Positions 50,639 through 59,565 of a DNA stretch of 64,000 nucleotides are shown here, piece after piece; position 1 is the stretch's first letter, and every line of letters begins with the position of its first letter. Where the stretch lies: contig NZ_JAIWKS010000010.1 of the NCBI RefSeq assembly GCF_021271205.1, forward strand, positions 159,210-223,209, read 5' to 3'. This DNA is from Pseudomonas uvaldensis (GTDB taxonomy: Bacteria; Pseudomonadota; Gammaproteobacteria; Pseudomonadales; Pseudomonadaceae). A program made the position numbers and the translations under genes. The notes beneath the pieces are model-generated. The model ran no database searches and had not been told where the DNA came from. It worked only from the letters and a program-made list of their open reading frames with translations.

Positions 50639-51070
50639 ATGAGCAAAAGTTTTCGTGACCGCATCCAGACAATGAATGCGATGTACAAGCTGCCCATCCA
50701 TGAGGCTCCGCACCTCTTCCCGGATGCAGAAGATCGCCTCCTGAAATTCAAGCGGACGCTGCTCGACGAAATCGCCGAGATCGATGACATTACTGAGCAG
50801 ATTCGTCGAGGAGACGATGCCATCGATGTTCAGGTCGCCATTGCAGACCTTCTCGGCGACGTCATCGTGTATTGCCGCTCCGAGGCAATGAAGTACGGCA
50901 TCCCTCTTGAAGCCGTACTGGAGCTGATCATGGACAGCAACGAGAGCAAGCTAGGTGCCGATGGCAAGCCTATCTACGATGAGAATGGGAAATTCCTCAA
51001 GGGCCCTAATTACTGGAAACCCGAGCCCCAAATCAAGCAGCTCCTGGCAAGCCTCCCGGCCCAAAAGTAA
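50639..51070 (+). CDS. MazG-like nucleotide pyrophosphohydrolase
   Basis: 143-aa all-alpha NTP pyrophosphatase. The metal-binding helices appear as LLDEIAEIDDITEQIRRGDD and VAIADLLGDVIVYCRSEAMK, then DSNESKLGADGKPIYDENGK and GPNYWKPEPQI, a tail typical of phage and bacterial MazG-like/PRA-PH-like enzymes that cleave dNTPs or NTPs to monophosphate. GGAG lies 8 bases before the ATG. It is the first gene of a coupled trio (23 bp to the GHKL gene). In this setting it may deplete or edit nucleotides, or degrade a nucleotide signal; that is inference. Confidence 0.82.
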   Translation: MSKSFRDRIQTMNAMYKLPIHEAPHLFPDAEDRLLKFKRTLLDEIAEIDDITEQIRRGDDAIDVQVAIADLLGDVIVYCRSEAMKYGIPLEAVLELIMDSNESKLGADGKPIYDENGKFLKGPNYWKPEPQIKQLLASLPAQK

Positions 51071-51093
51071 CCCTACGTTTCAGAGGTGATAGC

Positions 51094-52236
51094 TTGGCAA
51101 TTAACCACGTGGGGAAGTGCCGGAGCCTGGTTGAGATTGAGGAAATCATCTCCCAGATCGAGTACTCCGACAGCGATACCGTGTTTCGCTTCCCTATAGA
51201 CACCCTCGGCGCTCGACATAGCCCGATGCATGACGCATCGCGACTGCAGATGGTCGTTACGCTCGCTCGCCAAAAACTCGAAGATGACTATCTGGACATT
51301 CATCCAAACGCTCAAGAACTGGATGCTCAGCAGGCTGTTTGTGATTACTCACCTGGGATTGCAGGGGTTCGGCTGTCCAAGGGAATACGGATTGGTAGCA
51401 AGGAAATTGATCGCCGAGACGTTCTGACCTTCGCGACCAAAAGAATGCAAGCGATGGATGCTCAAGAGTTTGACGACCTTGTCAAGGGGCGCTGTATAGA
51501 CCTCCTGTGCGTCGGAGGTTCCAAAATCCAGTATCTGAAGCCGCTGTTTTCTTCGCGAGGCAAGGCTAAAGAGAAAGACGGCATGGCCCCAGTGATGCGC
51601 ACGCTAGTGGATCGTACAACGCAGCAAAGCAGGGCCAAAGTACCTGAGTCCCTGGTCGATGCGCTCGCTTTGTTCTCTGCTGAGCTTATTCAAAACACCC
51701 AAGAGCACGCGATCACAGACCATACTGGCAGGCCGTATCTCTCGCATGTCGAGGGGGTGCTGATGGGCTGGACACGGTTTTACGAGTCGACCTTCAAAGA
51801 CGATTTCTCTGGCCACCCCGATCTGAACAAATACTGGAATGATGAAGCTGCTAGAACCGAAACCGGAGCCAAGAGCCTCCGGGCATTCGAGATCAGCTAT
51901 TTTGACTCAGGGCCAGGGTTAGTCAGCCGCTTCACTGGCAAGCCCGTGCAAGAGATGTCACTCGAAGATGAACGACGAGCGCTTCTCCGTTGCCTGCAGC
52001 ACAAATCAACGTCGAAATCCCAGACAGCAGCAGGTGAAGGCTTGCCCTCGGTCTTGCAAGAGTTGAGGCAGATCGGCGGGCTGATGAGGATCCGCACGGG
52101 AAGGCTGTCGATGTTCAACGCCTTCACGCCTGGCGATAACCGTGACCTCTTTGCTTTCAATGACTGGACTGAAACCAACCTTTCGCCCGTTCAAGGTGCG
52201 GTCATTTCTATTCTCGTACCGCTGAGGGCTCAGTGA
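51094..52236 (+). CDS. GHKL-type ATPase (conflict-system switch)
   Basis: 380 aa. The GHKL ATP site is complete: N-box ELIQNTQEHA at 197-206, G1 box DSGPGL at 271-276 and a G2-like box KSQTAAGEGLPSVLQELRQI near 308-327. The first 190 residues match no family I know. There is no phospho-acceptor or kinase dimerisation domain, so it is closer to stand-alone GHKL ATPases of MutL/HSP90/MORC-like conflict proteins than to a sensor kinase. The start is TTG with AGAGGTG 5 bases upstream; no ATG fits. Its TGA overlaps the ATG of the next gene. Confidence 0.8.
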   Translation: MAINHVGKCRSLVEIEEIISQIEYSDSDTVFRFPIDTLGARHSPMHDASRLQMVVTLARQKLEDDYLDIHPNAQELDAQQAVCDYSPGIAGVRLSKGIRIGSKEIDRRDVLTFATKRMQAMDAQEFDDLVKGRCIDLLCVGGSKIQYLKPLFSSRGKAKEKDGMAPVMRTLVDRTTQQSRAKVPESLVDALALFSAELIQNTQEHAITDHTGRPYLSHVEGVLMGWTRFYESTFKDDFSGHPDLNKYWNDEAARTETGAKSLRAFEISYFDSGPGLVSRFTGKPVQEMSLEDERRALLRCLQHKSTSKSQTAAGEGLPSVLQELRQIGGLMRIRTGRLSMFNAFTPGDNRDLFAFNDWTETNLSPVQGAVISILVPLRAQ

Positions 52237-54434
52237 TGGAACGCTTTTATTCCTGGCGGCACCTGAAACACTGCCCCACGCACGGCAGCATTGAAGCCCT
52301 AGTGCTCTGCTATAAACGCTGCCAGCTGACCGAAGGCAATGTGTATACCGATGTAGAGACCGCCCTCAAGAGTGATGCCAATCTTCCCGATTGCGTGTAC
52401 ATCGTGGGCTCTACCGAGCAATGCAACACGTTCAAGGCAGCCTGGGATCCGGCCAATCTGCACCTGCAAACCATGATCAAGCGCGGCATGAAGGCTGGCT
52501 TTGACTTCGTGAAGCAATACACCTTCGTTGAGTGGGATGGCACAAACTTCAATCAACACGCCCTTGGAGCGCATACGGGCCCTTACAACGTGGATCTGAA
52601 GCTTCTCATAACCCGTGGCGTAAACAGCCTTATCGAGAAGAACAGTGCCATTCACCAGGCCCCCTCTGGCCATGTGTTCAAGCACCCTTCCCAACGCCGG
52701 AACAAGGTCTTCATCCAAGCAAGGGAAATCGCCTCAGGCGAGGCAGAGTTGTACGTCGTCGCATACTTGATCGCGCTATGCCACGGGCAGGCCCTGCAAG
52801 GGAGCACCAAGGTTTTCATCGATACCATGGGTATCTATGCTTACGTCAAATGCGCTCTGGCCCTGTGCCGCTCCGAGGCAGAGATAGTCAGCTTCCACTC
52901 CTATGATGAGTTGGAGAAGATCAATCCTCCATCAGATCCCTATTTCTGCATTGTCTCCGCCTCGACGTCCGGAAGCATGGCAAAGAAGATGGCAAGCAGC
53001 GTTTGGGATCCTCAGCGAATCGCCACCATCGTCGATGTGACGTCCCAGGGACGAGCCGGCGACGTAATGGTCGCGCTTGATAATATGGGGGTCGCATTCC
53101 CTGACTTGAAAGTCAGCGACGGCACCCTGATCGAGATCATCGGCGAAAATTTCTCGTCAAAAGCCAAGCCTCCTCGACCAGTCGTTCTCGGACAGCCACA
53201 TACTCCGAAAGCCTTGGCCGATTTCCATCAATTTTTTGGCTTTTCGATACACCCTTTCAATACCCGAGTTGGAACGAAGAGCAAGCTGCTGCAGCTTGAT
53301 GTCATCGAGTTGCTGGAACACGCAGAGTTTAAGAAATGGCTCGACGCAGAAATTGACTGGTCATTCCCCCTGACCGTAAGTCACGTTATCCACGCCGATG
53401 ACGAGGCTTCCAAAGCTCTCGCAGTGATCGTCGTGGCTCGCCTGCGCACTCGCTTGGCTGCTGGTTCGTCGATTACGGTACTTCCATACCACGAACTGGA
53501 GAAGGACAACTGCAAAGACGCCACCGGCGTAGTGATCGTTTCCACCGTCGCCCGAGATGGCGGCGTGCTTCGCGAAATCAGTCGCGATCTGCGTTCGTAC
53601 ATCAAAGCGTACATTCCGAGGCATTTTCTTTCCCCGATCGGTATCCCCCAGACGAACGCGTCATGGAACCAATTGCGTATGTTCTTGGTTCGCAACCCCA
53701 CGACCAGGGAGTACGGCTTTTCCAACTGGATACAGCTCCCACTTGGTGAAGACTCCAATGACAACTCTTGGCATCGCTTGATCGAAACTCACAAGGCTCA
53801 TTCGGAACAAAACATCCATGACCTAGGCCTTGAGCACCTGCCCAACACCTCCAACATCCTGCCGTCCCTCGATCTAGCTGGAAAGGCAGCCTTAAGTGCG
53901 TTTCGAGGATTTTTGCTTTCGCCACGAGGCAACCCGCTGCGGCTCTCAGAAGGATTTCTCTTTTTCGGAAACAAAACCGAGATTGCCAGGCGCTACGCTG
54001 ACGTTGAGCCCAGCATGGTGCACCTCACCATGGCAGCCGTGCTCCAAAACGCCCGGGAACACAAAGATCACGAAAGGCGTCTCTGCCCCAACGGCTACGA
54101 GTCGGTCGTATTGGCCCCAGAGTGCTTCCTCAGATTCAACGAGGCCATCCTGCAAGCGTGCATGCTGAGGGCATGCCACCCAGCGGAGTTGGACTACTCA
54201 TCCAGCCCTGAGCTCAGCAAGGTGATGAAAGAGCTGTTAGTGAAGGTGTTTGCACGTTCGGACAAGGACTTCGGCGACGCAGCCCTTGAGTTCGCTGCTG
54301 CCATCGCCGTAGGCTCGCTTCGGCTGGCGAAAACGGATATGGAGACTCTGCTGGACGATGCGCTGAAGCAGCACGCTGGCAATACGTCCGAATTGCTCGG
54401 GATGCTTGTGCTGGCCAAGCAAGCTAATCACTAG
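52236..54434 (+). CDS. Large protein with phosphoribosyltransferase-like features, partner of the GHKL ATPase
   Basis: 732 aa from ATG 52236 (a GTG one codon earlier is possible). I do not recognise it with certainty. About residues 146-280 hold a set of conserved-looking blocks, GHVFKHPSQRRNKVFIQARE, VFIDTMGIYAYVKCALAL and CIVSASTSGSMAKKM, followed by IATIVDVTSQGRAGD, where a PRPP-binding loop could lie. This pattern recalls PRTase-like domains of bacterial conflict systems. The C-terminal 120 residues are helical (RFNEAILQACMLRACHPAEL and onward). It shares a TGATG junction with the GHKL gene, so the two are made together and probably interact. Confidence 0.65.
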   Translation: MERFYSWRHLKHCPTHGSIEALVLCYKRCQLTEGNVYTDVETALKSDANLPDCVYIVGSTEQCNTFKAAWDPANLHLQTMIKRGMKAGFDFVKQYTFVEWDGTNFNQHALGAHTGPYNVDLKLLITRGVNSLIEKNSAIHQAPSGHVFKHPSQRRNKVFIQAREIASGEAELYVVAYLIALCHGQALQGSTKVFIDTMGIYAYVKCALALCRSEAEIVSFHSYDELEKINPPSDPYFCIVSASTSGSMAKKMASSVWDPQRIATIVDVTSQGRAGDVMVALDNMGVAFPDLKVSDGTLIEIIGENFSSKAKPPRPVVLGQPHTPKALADFHQFFGFSIHPFNTRVGTKSKLLQLDVIELLEHAEFKKWLDAEIDWSFPLTVSHVIHADDEASKALAVIVVARLRTRLAAGSSITVLPYHELEKDNCKDATGVVIVSTVARDGGVLREISRDLRSYIKAYIPRHFLSPIGIPQTNASWNQLRMFLVRNPTTREYGFSNWIQLPLGEDSNDNSWHRLIETHKAHSEQNIHDLGLEHLPNTSNILPSLDLAGKAALSAFRGFLLSPRGNPLRLSEGFLFFGNKTEIARRYADVEPSMVHLTMAAVLQNAREHKDHERRLCPNGYESVVLAPECFLRFNEAILQACMLRACHPAELDYSSSPELSKVMKELLVKVFARSDKDFGDAALEFAAAIAVGSLRLAKTDMETLLDDALKQHAGNTSELLGMLVLAKQANH

Positions 54435-54654
54435 AATGACCCGCTGAAAGTCGGCTTGCCGGCCATGGCATGTCGAATACAGAGAGACCAAGCAGTAGTT
54501 CAGGCAATGAAGTGGCAAATTCGATGGGCCCAATCAACGGCTCACTAATCTTGCTGGGCTACGGATCTGCGAGCCAGACGGTGGCGTCCGTTGGGACAGG
54601 CAGCATGAGCTGCCTGGTCTCGTTAGGCTGAAAACTCCTAGCGCGGCTGATGGA

Positions 54655-54837
54655 TCAATTGAGCCACGACTCAACAGTTTCCGCACCATACTGTACTTTC
54701 CAGGCCTTCAGACCTTTGTGATTTCCCCCTTTGGTCTCTATAAATTCACCCGTGTGGGGGTTTACCTGATAGTGCCCCGGCAACATCGATTCGACAGTGC
54801 ACCACGGCAATTTTTCGGTCTGAGCGATGGCGTCCAC
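54655..54837 (-). pseudogene. Detached DNA-binding domain of an MvaT/H-NS-family protein
   Basis: The 60-codon frame ends in NPHTGEFIETKGGNHKGLKA and VQYGAETVESWLN, the C-terminal AT-rich-DNA-binding domain of Pseudomonas MvaT/MvaU/TurB proteins (family form: NPHTGEVIETKGGNHKTLKE). The N-terminal coiled-coil dimerisation domain is absent: a TGA stands in frame five codons upstream of the GTG at 54837. An ATG at 54786 could give a 43-aa peptide of just the DNA-binding unit. It is either a remnant or a miniature anti-silencer. The rest of the gap 54435-54975 shows no other gene; a 12-bp palindrome CACTGTACAGTG lies at 54837-54848. Confidence 0.8.
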
Positions 54838-54975
54838 ACTGTACAGTGGACGTCATGCATGCCATCGGAGCTGATTCGTCGTAAGCAGTGACGATCGCGT
54901 TGATCTAGCCAGAGACGGTGACCTCTCCAGGCCATCCTCCGCTGAGCCACCAATTGAGCAGTGCAAGGATTCGCG

Positions 54976-56583
54976 ATGCCCAGATACCTCAGTAACAGCG
55001 CAATACGTCTTTTGGAAGCGAGCCAAGAATCTTTGGCCTTGGCGCTGCATTGCCTGGGCACTCCAAATCGGGGAAGCCTGAGAGTTGAGGTAGCTCGATA
55101 CTCCCCCGCGATTGGATTGATCGGAGCCGCCGCTGAGCAGGCTTTGGCTGCAATTATCGTTCAGGTTCGGGGCGATGAGGCTCTGGCTGCGTCCCCCACC
55201 CAGTACAAAAGCGCGCGACAGATTTTGTCGGACATGAGGGATTTACTCCGCGCGCCCATTCCTGCCAGCTCTTTCCTGACCGCAGGCGTAGCCGACCCCG
55301 CTCAACACCGCGAGTCGATCCTGCAGGCGTCAGAAGGATTTTCTGTGCTTTTCACCTACCGGGCGACCGGGCTCCATGCTGGCCTTGGTTTGTCTCGCAC
55401 AGTGACACTGAAACAAGCCGTGAAGGTTCACAGTTTCCTTGAGCTCCTAGCCAGGTCAACTCGTATCCGCGCCTATATGGATCGGTTGCCGATACCACCA
55501 GATGAAGTCATCGACCAGACTGTATTGATTGATGACCTCATTCAAAAATTCCAAAGCACCGATGCAATTACCGAGCGGGTCAACGCCTTACGATCTTTGT
55601 TCCTGATCCTCCCCGAAGTCCCCCCAGAAGCACCGGAGTGGCTTGAAGCGTTTGACCGCTCCGTAGTCTCGCCACGCCCTGCTGACATCACTTTGCTTTT
55701 GGAAACACTTGAACGCGCGGCACCAATGAGGTTCCGTCGCATGAATGCAGGGGGCCAAGCACTACCAGTAGTTGTCCGGCCAAACGACCCAAATGCGTTA
55801 CCTATCGCCTTGCAGGACATGCGCCAAGCCTTTGGCCACGCGCGTGAGCAGTTTGGCGCAGACGTGGGAAATGCAAATGGACGGCTCGATCAAGGTATTC
55901 TGGATCTGCCCCCAGAGTCCTTCTTGCTCGATTTGTGCCTCCAAGGCCCTGAGCTGCTACGCGAGACTCTGGATCGGCAAACGCTCACCGGTCAAGAGGT
56001 GTGGCCTTTCGTGGCTACTGCATTGAGCCAGCAAGGAACAGAGCGCCCATACTGGTTCTTGGTATCGATGGTCGACGACATCGGTCAGCTAATCGGCCAG
56101 CTTCGCAGGGCTTCGGCGGTATCGGCTCAGGGACAGTTCAAAGAACGCTGTACCGCAGCCATCAGAGCCCTTGAGGCCAAAAGACAGGAGCGCACACTTC
56201 CGCCAGCTACTGAAATTGCGACCTTTACCGTCACACAATCTGCTGCGGCTGAAACCGCACGAGAAAGCATCCCCGACTCGATGGAGCGCAACGAAGGCAC
56301 TGTTCGTGAAGCCTCTTTGGAAGCAATGCCGCCACTAGCCGCGTTATATGCCGGCGAATTCACTGCCGGCCAGGCTTTTCCTGCGGTGTATGCGTCCGAG
56401 AATCCAGACTCTAAGAAATACTGGACTCGCCAGTTGCTCATAGCAGCGACCGATGCCAGCGACCGCTCAATGCTCATCACTGCCCTGCGAGACCCTGAAT
56501 TCGCCAACCTAAAGACGGATGCTCGAAAAGCGCTGCGCCTGGTAGATATTCTGACCTACGGGCCGAATATCGAACTAGGGTGA
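54976..56583 (+). CDS. Unknown 535-aa protein, probable defence component
   Basis: Cytosolic, mostly helical, no membrane segment. I recognise no domain. The N-terminal 180 residues (LRVEVARYSPAIGLIGAAAE, then FLTAGVADPAQHRESILQAS and FSVLFTYRATGLHAGLGLSR) look like a conserved helical module, perhaps HEPN-like, but no clear R-x4-6-H motif is seen. AAGGA lies 6 bases before ATG 54976; a GTG at 54961 is in frame. The nuclease gene follows after 39 bp on the same strand, so the pair is probably a two-gene unit. Confidence 0.6.
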   Translation: MPRYLSNSAIRLLEASQESLALALHCLGTPNRGSLRVEVARYSPAIGLIGAAAEQALAAIIVQVRGDEALAASPTQYKSARQILSDMRDLLRAPIPASSFLTAGVADPAQHRESILQASEGFSVLFTYRATGLHAGLGLSRTVTLKQAVKVHSFLELLARSTRIRAYMDRLPIPPDEVIDQTVLIDDLIQKFQSTDAITERVNALRSLFLILPEVPPEAPEWLEAFDRSVVSPRPADITLLLETLERAAPMRFRRMNAGGQALPVVVRPNDPNALPIALQDMRQAFGHAREQFGADVGNANGRLDQGILDLPPESFLLDLCLQGPELLRETLDRQTLTGQEVWPFVATALSQQGTERPYWFLVSMVDDIGQLIGQLRRASAVSAQGQFKERCTAAIRALEAKRQERTLPPATEIATFTVTQSAAAETARESIPDSMERNEGTVREASLEAMPPLAALYAGEFTAGQAFPAVYASENPDSKKYWTRQLLIAATDASDRSMLITALRDPEFANLKTDARKALRLVDILTYGPNIELG

Positions 56584-56622
56584 CCACGATCCGTTCAACG
56601 ACATCGGAGCCCCCCCCTGCGC

Positions 56623-57999
56623 ATGCCTCGAACCCAGCAAAACCTCACCAGCCTGCGAGATACCTTCAGTCAGATCTTGGGCAACCAGAAAGACCACTAC
56701 ACGGATACACGGATCCCTGAATTGCTTTTCAGGCTAGGGCTGGATGATTGCACTGAGTACAGCTCCAAAAGGCAACATCTTGAGAAAGCAGTAGAAGCTT
56801 CGAGTGGTGCTCAAATGTTGGCTGCCGCTCAGACGGCCTTGGAACTGATCGGCTTTGCGGCTCATGAGCGAGACCAGCTTCAAGAGCTGGTGTGGGACGA
56901 TGGAACAGCGCCTGTCATCCCCGGTCGTTACCGAAGAGAGCTGGCAGAAAGGCTCAACCCCATCGAGCTATTCATAGACAGGGCTGCTTTTGAACACGTG
57001 CTCGGTGAGTTCTGGCAAATCGACACGATGTCGTTTGTGAATTTGCTGCGACCGACCCCGACACTTCGCCAAGAAATTGTCCGCCACTACGTCGAAAATC
57101 CCGATTGGGATGCGGTGACGATCTTCGACAAGCTCGGAGCGTTTCAGTCCTCGCATGCCCGATTTGGCCGATTCGTCGAAGCCTTGGCTTCCTCGCGGGT
57201 ATTGCCCAGCGAACCCGCTCAGCGAAAATTCATTGAGATCGTCAACGATACCCTCAAAACGTGTGGAGTCCACATTGTCGTCGGGGTGGGGGACGATGCC
57301 TTCCTGACGGCCTCCTTGGCTTACGTAGGCTCAGCCAAGAAGTCCTCCCCCAAGAACCTGATCTTCGCCTCCACCACGAAGCCAGATCTGCGACTCGGCA
57401 ACGCCCTGGACAACGATATCGAGGTGATGTCCGACCCAACGGATATCCTGATCTATGACCGACCTATCGGAAGCACCGGCCTCTTGTGGCGCGACCTACA
57501 GGCTTGGTATGCCCAAACCTATGACATCGAGGAAGGCCAGGCCAAAAATCGCCTATATCGGCGCCTGGAGGCCTGCCTGCCTAAATCATCGCCCCCTCAA
57601 GCGCTAGCCTTCAGCAGCTTTTTCAAGGCCTTCACGACACACATTCCTGAACTTCCAGTCTTACTGCCCGAGGTCTGGTTTCACTGGGATCCCCTGACGG
57701 TCTCACGGCGCGGCAAGGAGGCATTGCTCAGGTCGCGCATGGACTTCCTTCTACTATTGCCGGGCGGGGTGCGGGTTGTCATCGAGATTGATGGCAAACA
57801 CCACTATTGCGATGCAACCGGACGCCCAAGTCCCCGCCTCTACGCCGAGATGATGGCAGCTGACAGGGCTCTAAGGCTGGTGGGGTATGAGGTCTATCGC
57901 TTCGGTGTTCACGAGCTTCAGCAGCCTAATGCCGAGGAGGTGCTGATAATATTCTATCGCTCGCTGTTTGAACGTTACTCATTGCTGCCGGCACCGTGA
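56623..57999 (+). CDS. PD-(D/E)XK nuclease fused to a helical (AbiJ-like?) N-terminus
   Basis: 458 aa. The C-terminal 100 residues form a PD-(D/E)XK nuclease domain: D374 in SRMDFLLLLPGG, then E388, D390 and K392 in VVIEIDGKHHY. The middle part (KNLIFASTTKPDLRLG, LDNDIEVMSD, ILIYDRPIGSTGLLWRDLQ) resembles a module seen in AbiJ-type abortive-infection proteins, and PGRYRRELAERLNPIELFID resembles their N-terminal helix pattern; this part is from memory and tentative. GGAG lies about 15 bases before the ATG. Likely the effector of the unit begun by the 535-aa protein. Confidence 0.72.
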   Translation: MPRTQQNLTSLRDTFSQILGNQKDHYTDTRIPELLFRLGLDDCTEYSSKRQHLEKAVEASSGAQMLAAAQTALELIGFAAHERDQLQELVWDDGTAPVIPGRYRRELAERLNPIELFIDRAAFEHVLGEFWQIDTMSFVNLLRPTPTLRQEIVRHYVENPDWDAVTIFDKLGAFQSSHARFGRFVEALASSRVLPSEPAQRKFIEIVNDTLKTCGVHIVVGVGDDAFLTASLAYVGSAKKSSPKNLIFASTTKPDLRLGNALDNDIEVMSDPTDILIYDRPIGSTGLLWRDLQAWYAQTYDIEEGQAKNRLYRRLEACLPKSSPPQALAFSSFFKAFTTHIPELPVLLPEVWFHWDPLTVSRRGKEALLRSRMDFLLLLPGGVRVVIEIDGKHHYCDATGRPSPRLYAEMMAADRALRLVGYEVYRFGVHELQQPNAEEVLIIFYRSLFERYSLLPAP

Positions 58000-58226
58000 T
58001 TCACTGATCCCATAAGCCTAAGATCGCTTAGCCTGAGCGCTGAAAAACTTTCCGCGAAGTAATTGATCAACGCCGATGCTTGCGGCCTCTTCCTGAATTC
58101 ACATTGCTCCTCCAAATCCACAGATGGCACCATGTGGAAGACCTGATCATCACGATAGAATTTCAGCGAGACGCTGGGATGCTCACCCTCGCCCCCCCGA
58201 AGGCTCACATTTTCAAAATCTACCAA
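57975..58226 (-). CDS. Possible small hypothetical protein (weak)
   Basis: 83 codons starting MVDFENVSLRGGEGEHPSVS, overlapping the end of the nuclease gene by 25 bases on the other strand and filling most of the 241-bp gap before the next plus-strand gene. The composition is not absurd, but there is no family match and no clear ribosome site. It may be chance. Confidence 0.22.
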   Translation of the reverse strand: MVDFENVSLRGGEGEHPSVSLKFYRDDQVFHMVPSVDLEEQCEFRKRPQASALINYFAESFSALRLSDLRLMGSVNHGAGSNE

Positions 58227-58240
58227 GGAAATCGAAATTC

Positions 58241-59270
58241 ATGGACAGTGTTTTTGAAGGTACCTTCCCTACTGACGCGAGCCCAGAGGAAATCTTCCCG
58301 CAAAACGCGCTCTCAATATTGCCATTCGTTCCGGAGGCCATATCAGCCTGGGCGTCAGGAAACGACCTGCATACCTTCATTCACAAACTACTTGAAGGTA
58401 CGGGTTATGAAGATCAGGCAGATGAAAGGCTGGAGGGAGCGATCAACCAAGCCCTGGCTTTGGCAGACCACTTTGCAGAGACCGCAACTCATTCAATGCC
58501 GGCGCCTGGTGCACGAACCCAAGCACCCGTGATGGTCGACTTTGAGCATGACCCTGTGTTCGGACGGTTAGCCAAGACATTGATAGCTTGGCAAGAGACC
58601 ATCGGCAACGTCTTGTCCGAAGCAGGATATTTTTCTCTTTCACACATGCTTGAAACCCGGTCTGATCTTGATGTGCTCTGTACAGCTGGCGGGCGCGCTG
58701 TACTACCGTCAGTCCATGCAAGTGCTGCGCGGATTCATCGAAAGCGTCATTTTACCAATCCATTTTTGCAGACGGCCCGAGCTGTTCAAGAAATGGAAAT
58801 CTAACGAGTACCAAGCGCCTTCGATACGTGGCAAGGACGGAGTTCTATCGCGCCTGAAAAAAGATGGGATCATTTCGACAGAGCTGGAAACTACCATCTC
58901 CGATGCCTACAGCCTGCTCAATGGGTATATCCATGGTAGCGAAGAGAAACTGAACAACACCGGCCTGGATCGAGGCGAGTGGGAAGGTCATACATTCCAA
59001 CAAGCGCGGTTCGAGGCATGGGCGCAGGTCTTTGCCTCACTCATCGAGGCCTCCCTCCCTCTCGTCAAAATCAATTTATCTCAGTGGGCAACAGCCAGGT
59101 TAGATTGGGAATTGTTCTGTAGCATATGCCATGGTCATGAGCTCGAAACCAAGCAGCAAAGAATTGACCCACCGATGACTCAGCATCAGTGTAAGCAATG
59201 CAGTCATACCTTCTGGAGGAATGAGGACGGCCAGCAATTCGTGCATGCAACCGTAGAATTTCTCGACTGA
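58241..59270 (+). pseudogene. Frameshifted zinc-ribbon protein of unknown function
   Basis: Two open frames together make one protein of about 340 aa: residues up to SDLDVLCTAG read from ATG 58241, then the chain continues in another frame as ALYYRQSMQVLRGFIESVIL. At 58688-58695 the bases GGCGGGCG look like a 4-bp tandem duplication; removing one GGCG restores a single frame (AGALYY). The C-terminus has a zinc ribbon: CSICHGH and HQCKQCSHTF. DAYSLLNGYIHGSEE suggests a helical domain with a conserved histidine. AAGGAA precedes the start. The cause could be a real inactivation, a reversible slip or a sequencing error. Confidence 0.7.
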
Positions 59271-59565
59271 TCATTTCATGCGCTCAGGGCTGTGGAGAAG
59301 ACCTCAACAGCCCGCCATGCAAACAGACTTTTTAGCTGACCTGCACGGGGATAGCCCAAGTTAAGCCCACGAGTTAATATTTGGGCGTTATTAGCTCTCC
59401 ATGACTCGGGACTCAAGACTCAGGGCTCCCATGACGCTGATCGGGAAGGTTTAAGCTTTGGCCTGTACCTTCACCCAAACCAATCATTCGTATTTACAGA
59501 GAGCCGAAAGCTAGTAAGTCGATCACCGCGCCATGTAAGGGTGACCGACAAACTATACAGTCGGA

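Noticed and set aside
54837..54848. CACTGTACAGTG as an SOS (LexA) box
   Set aside because: LexA sites need CTG and CAG about ten bases apart; here the two are only two bases apart. It is just a 12-bp palindrome.
59287..59313. GGGCTGT...ACAGCCC hairpin in the convergent gap as a terminator
   Set aside because: Seven-bp stem with a 13-base loop and no T-run on either side; too weak to call.
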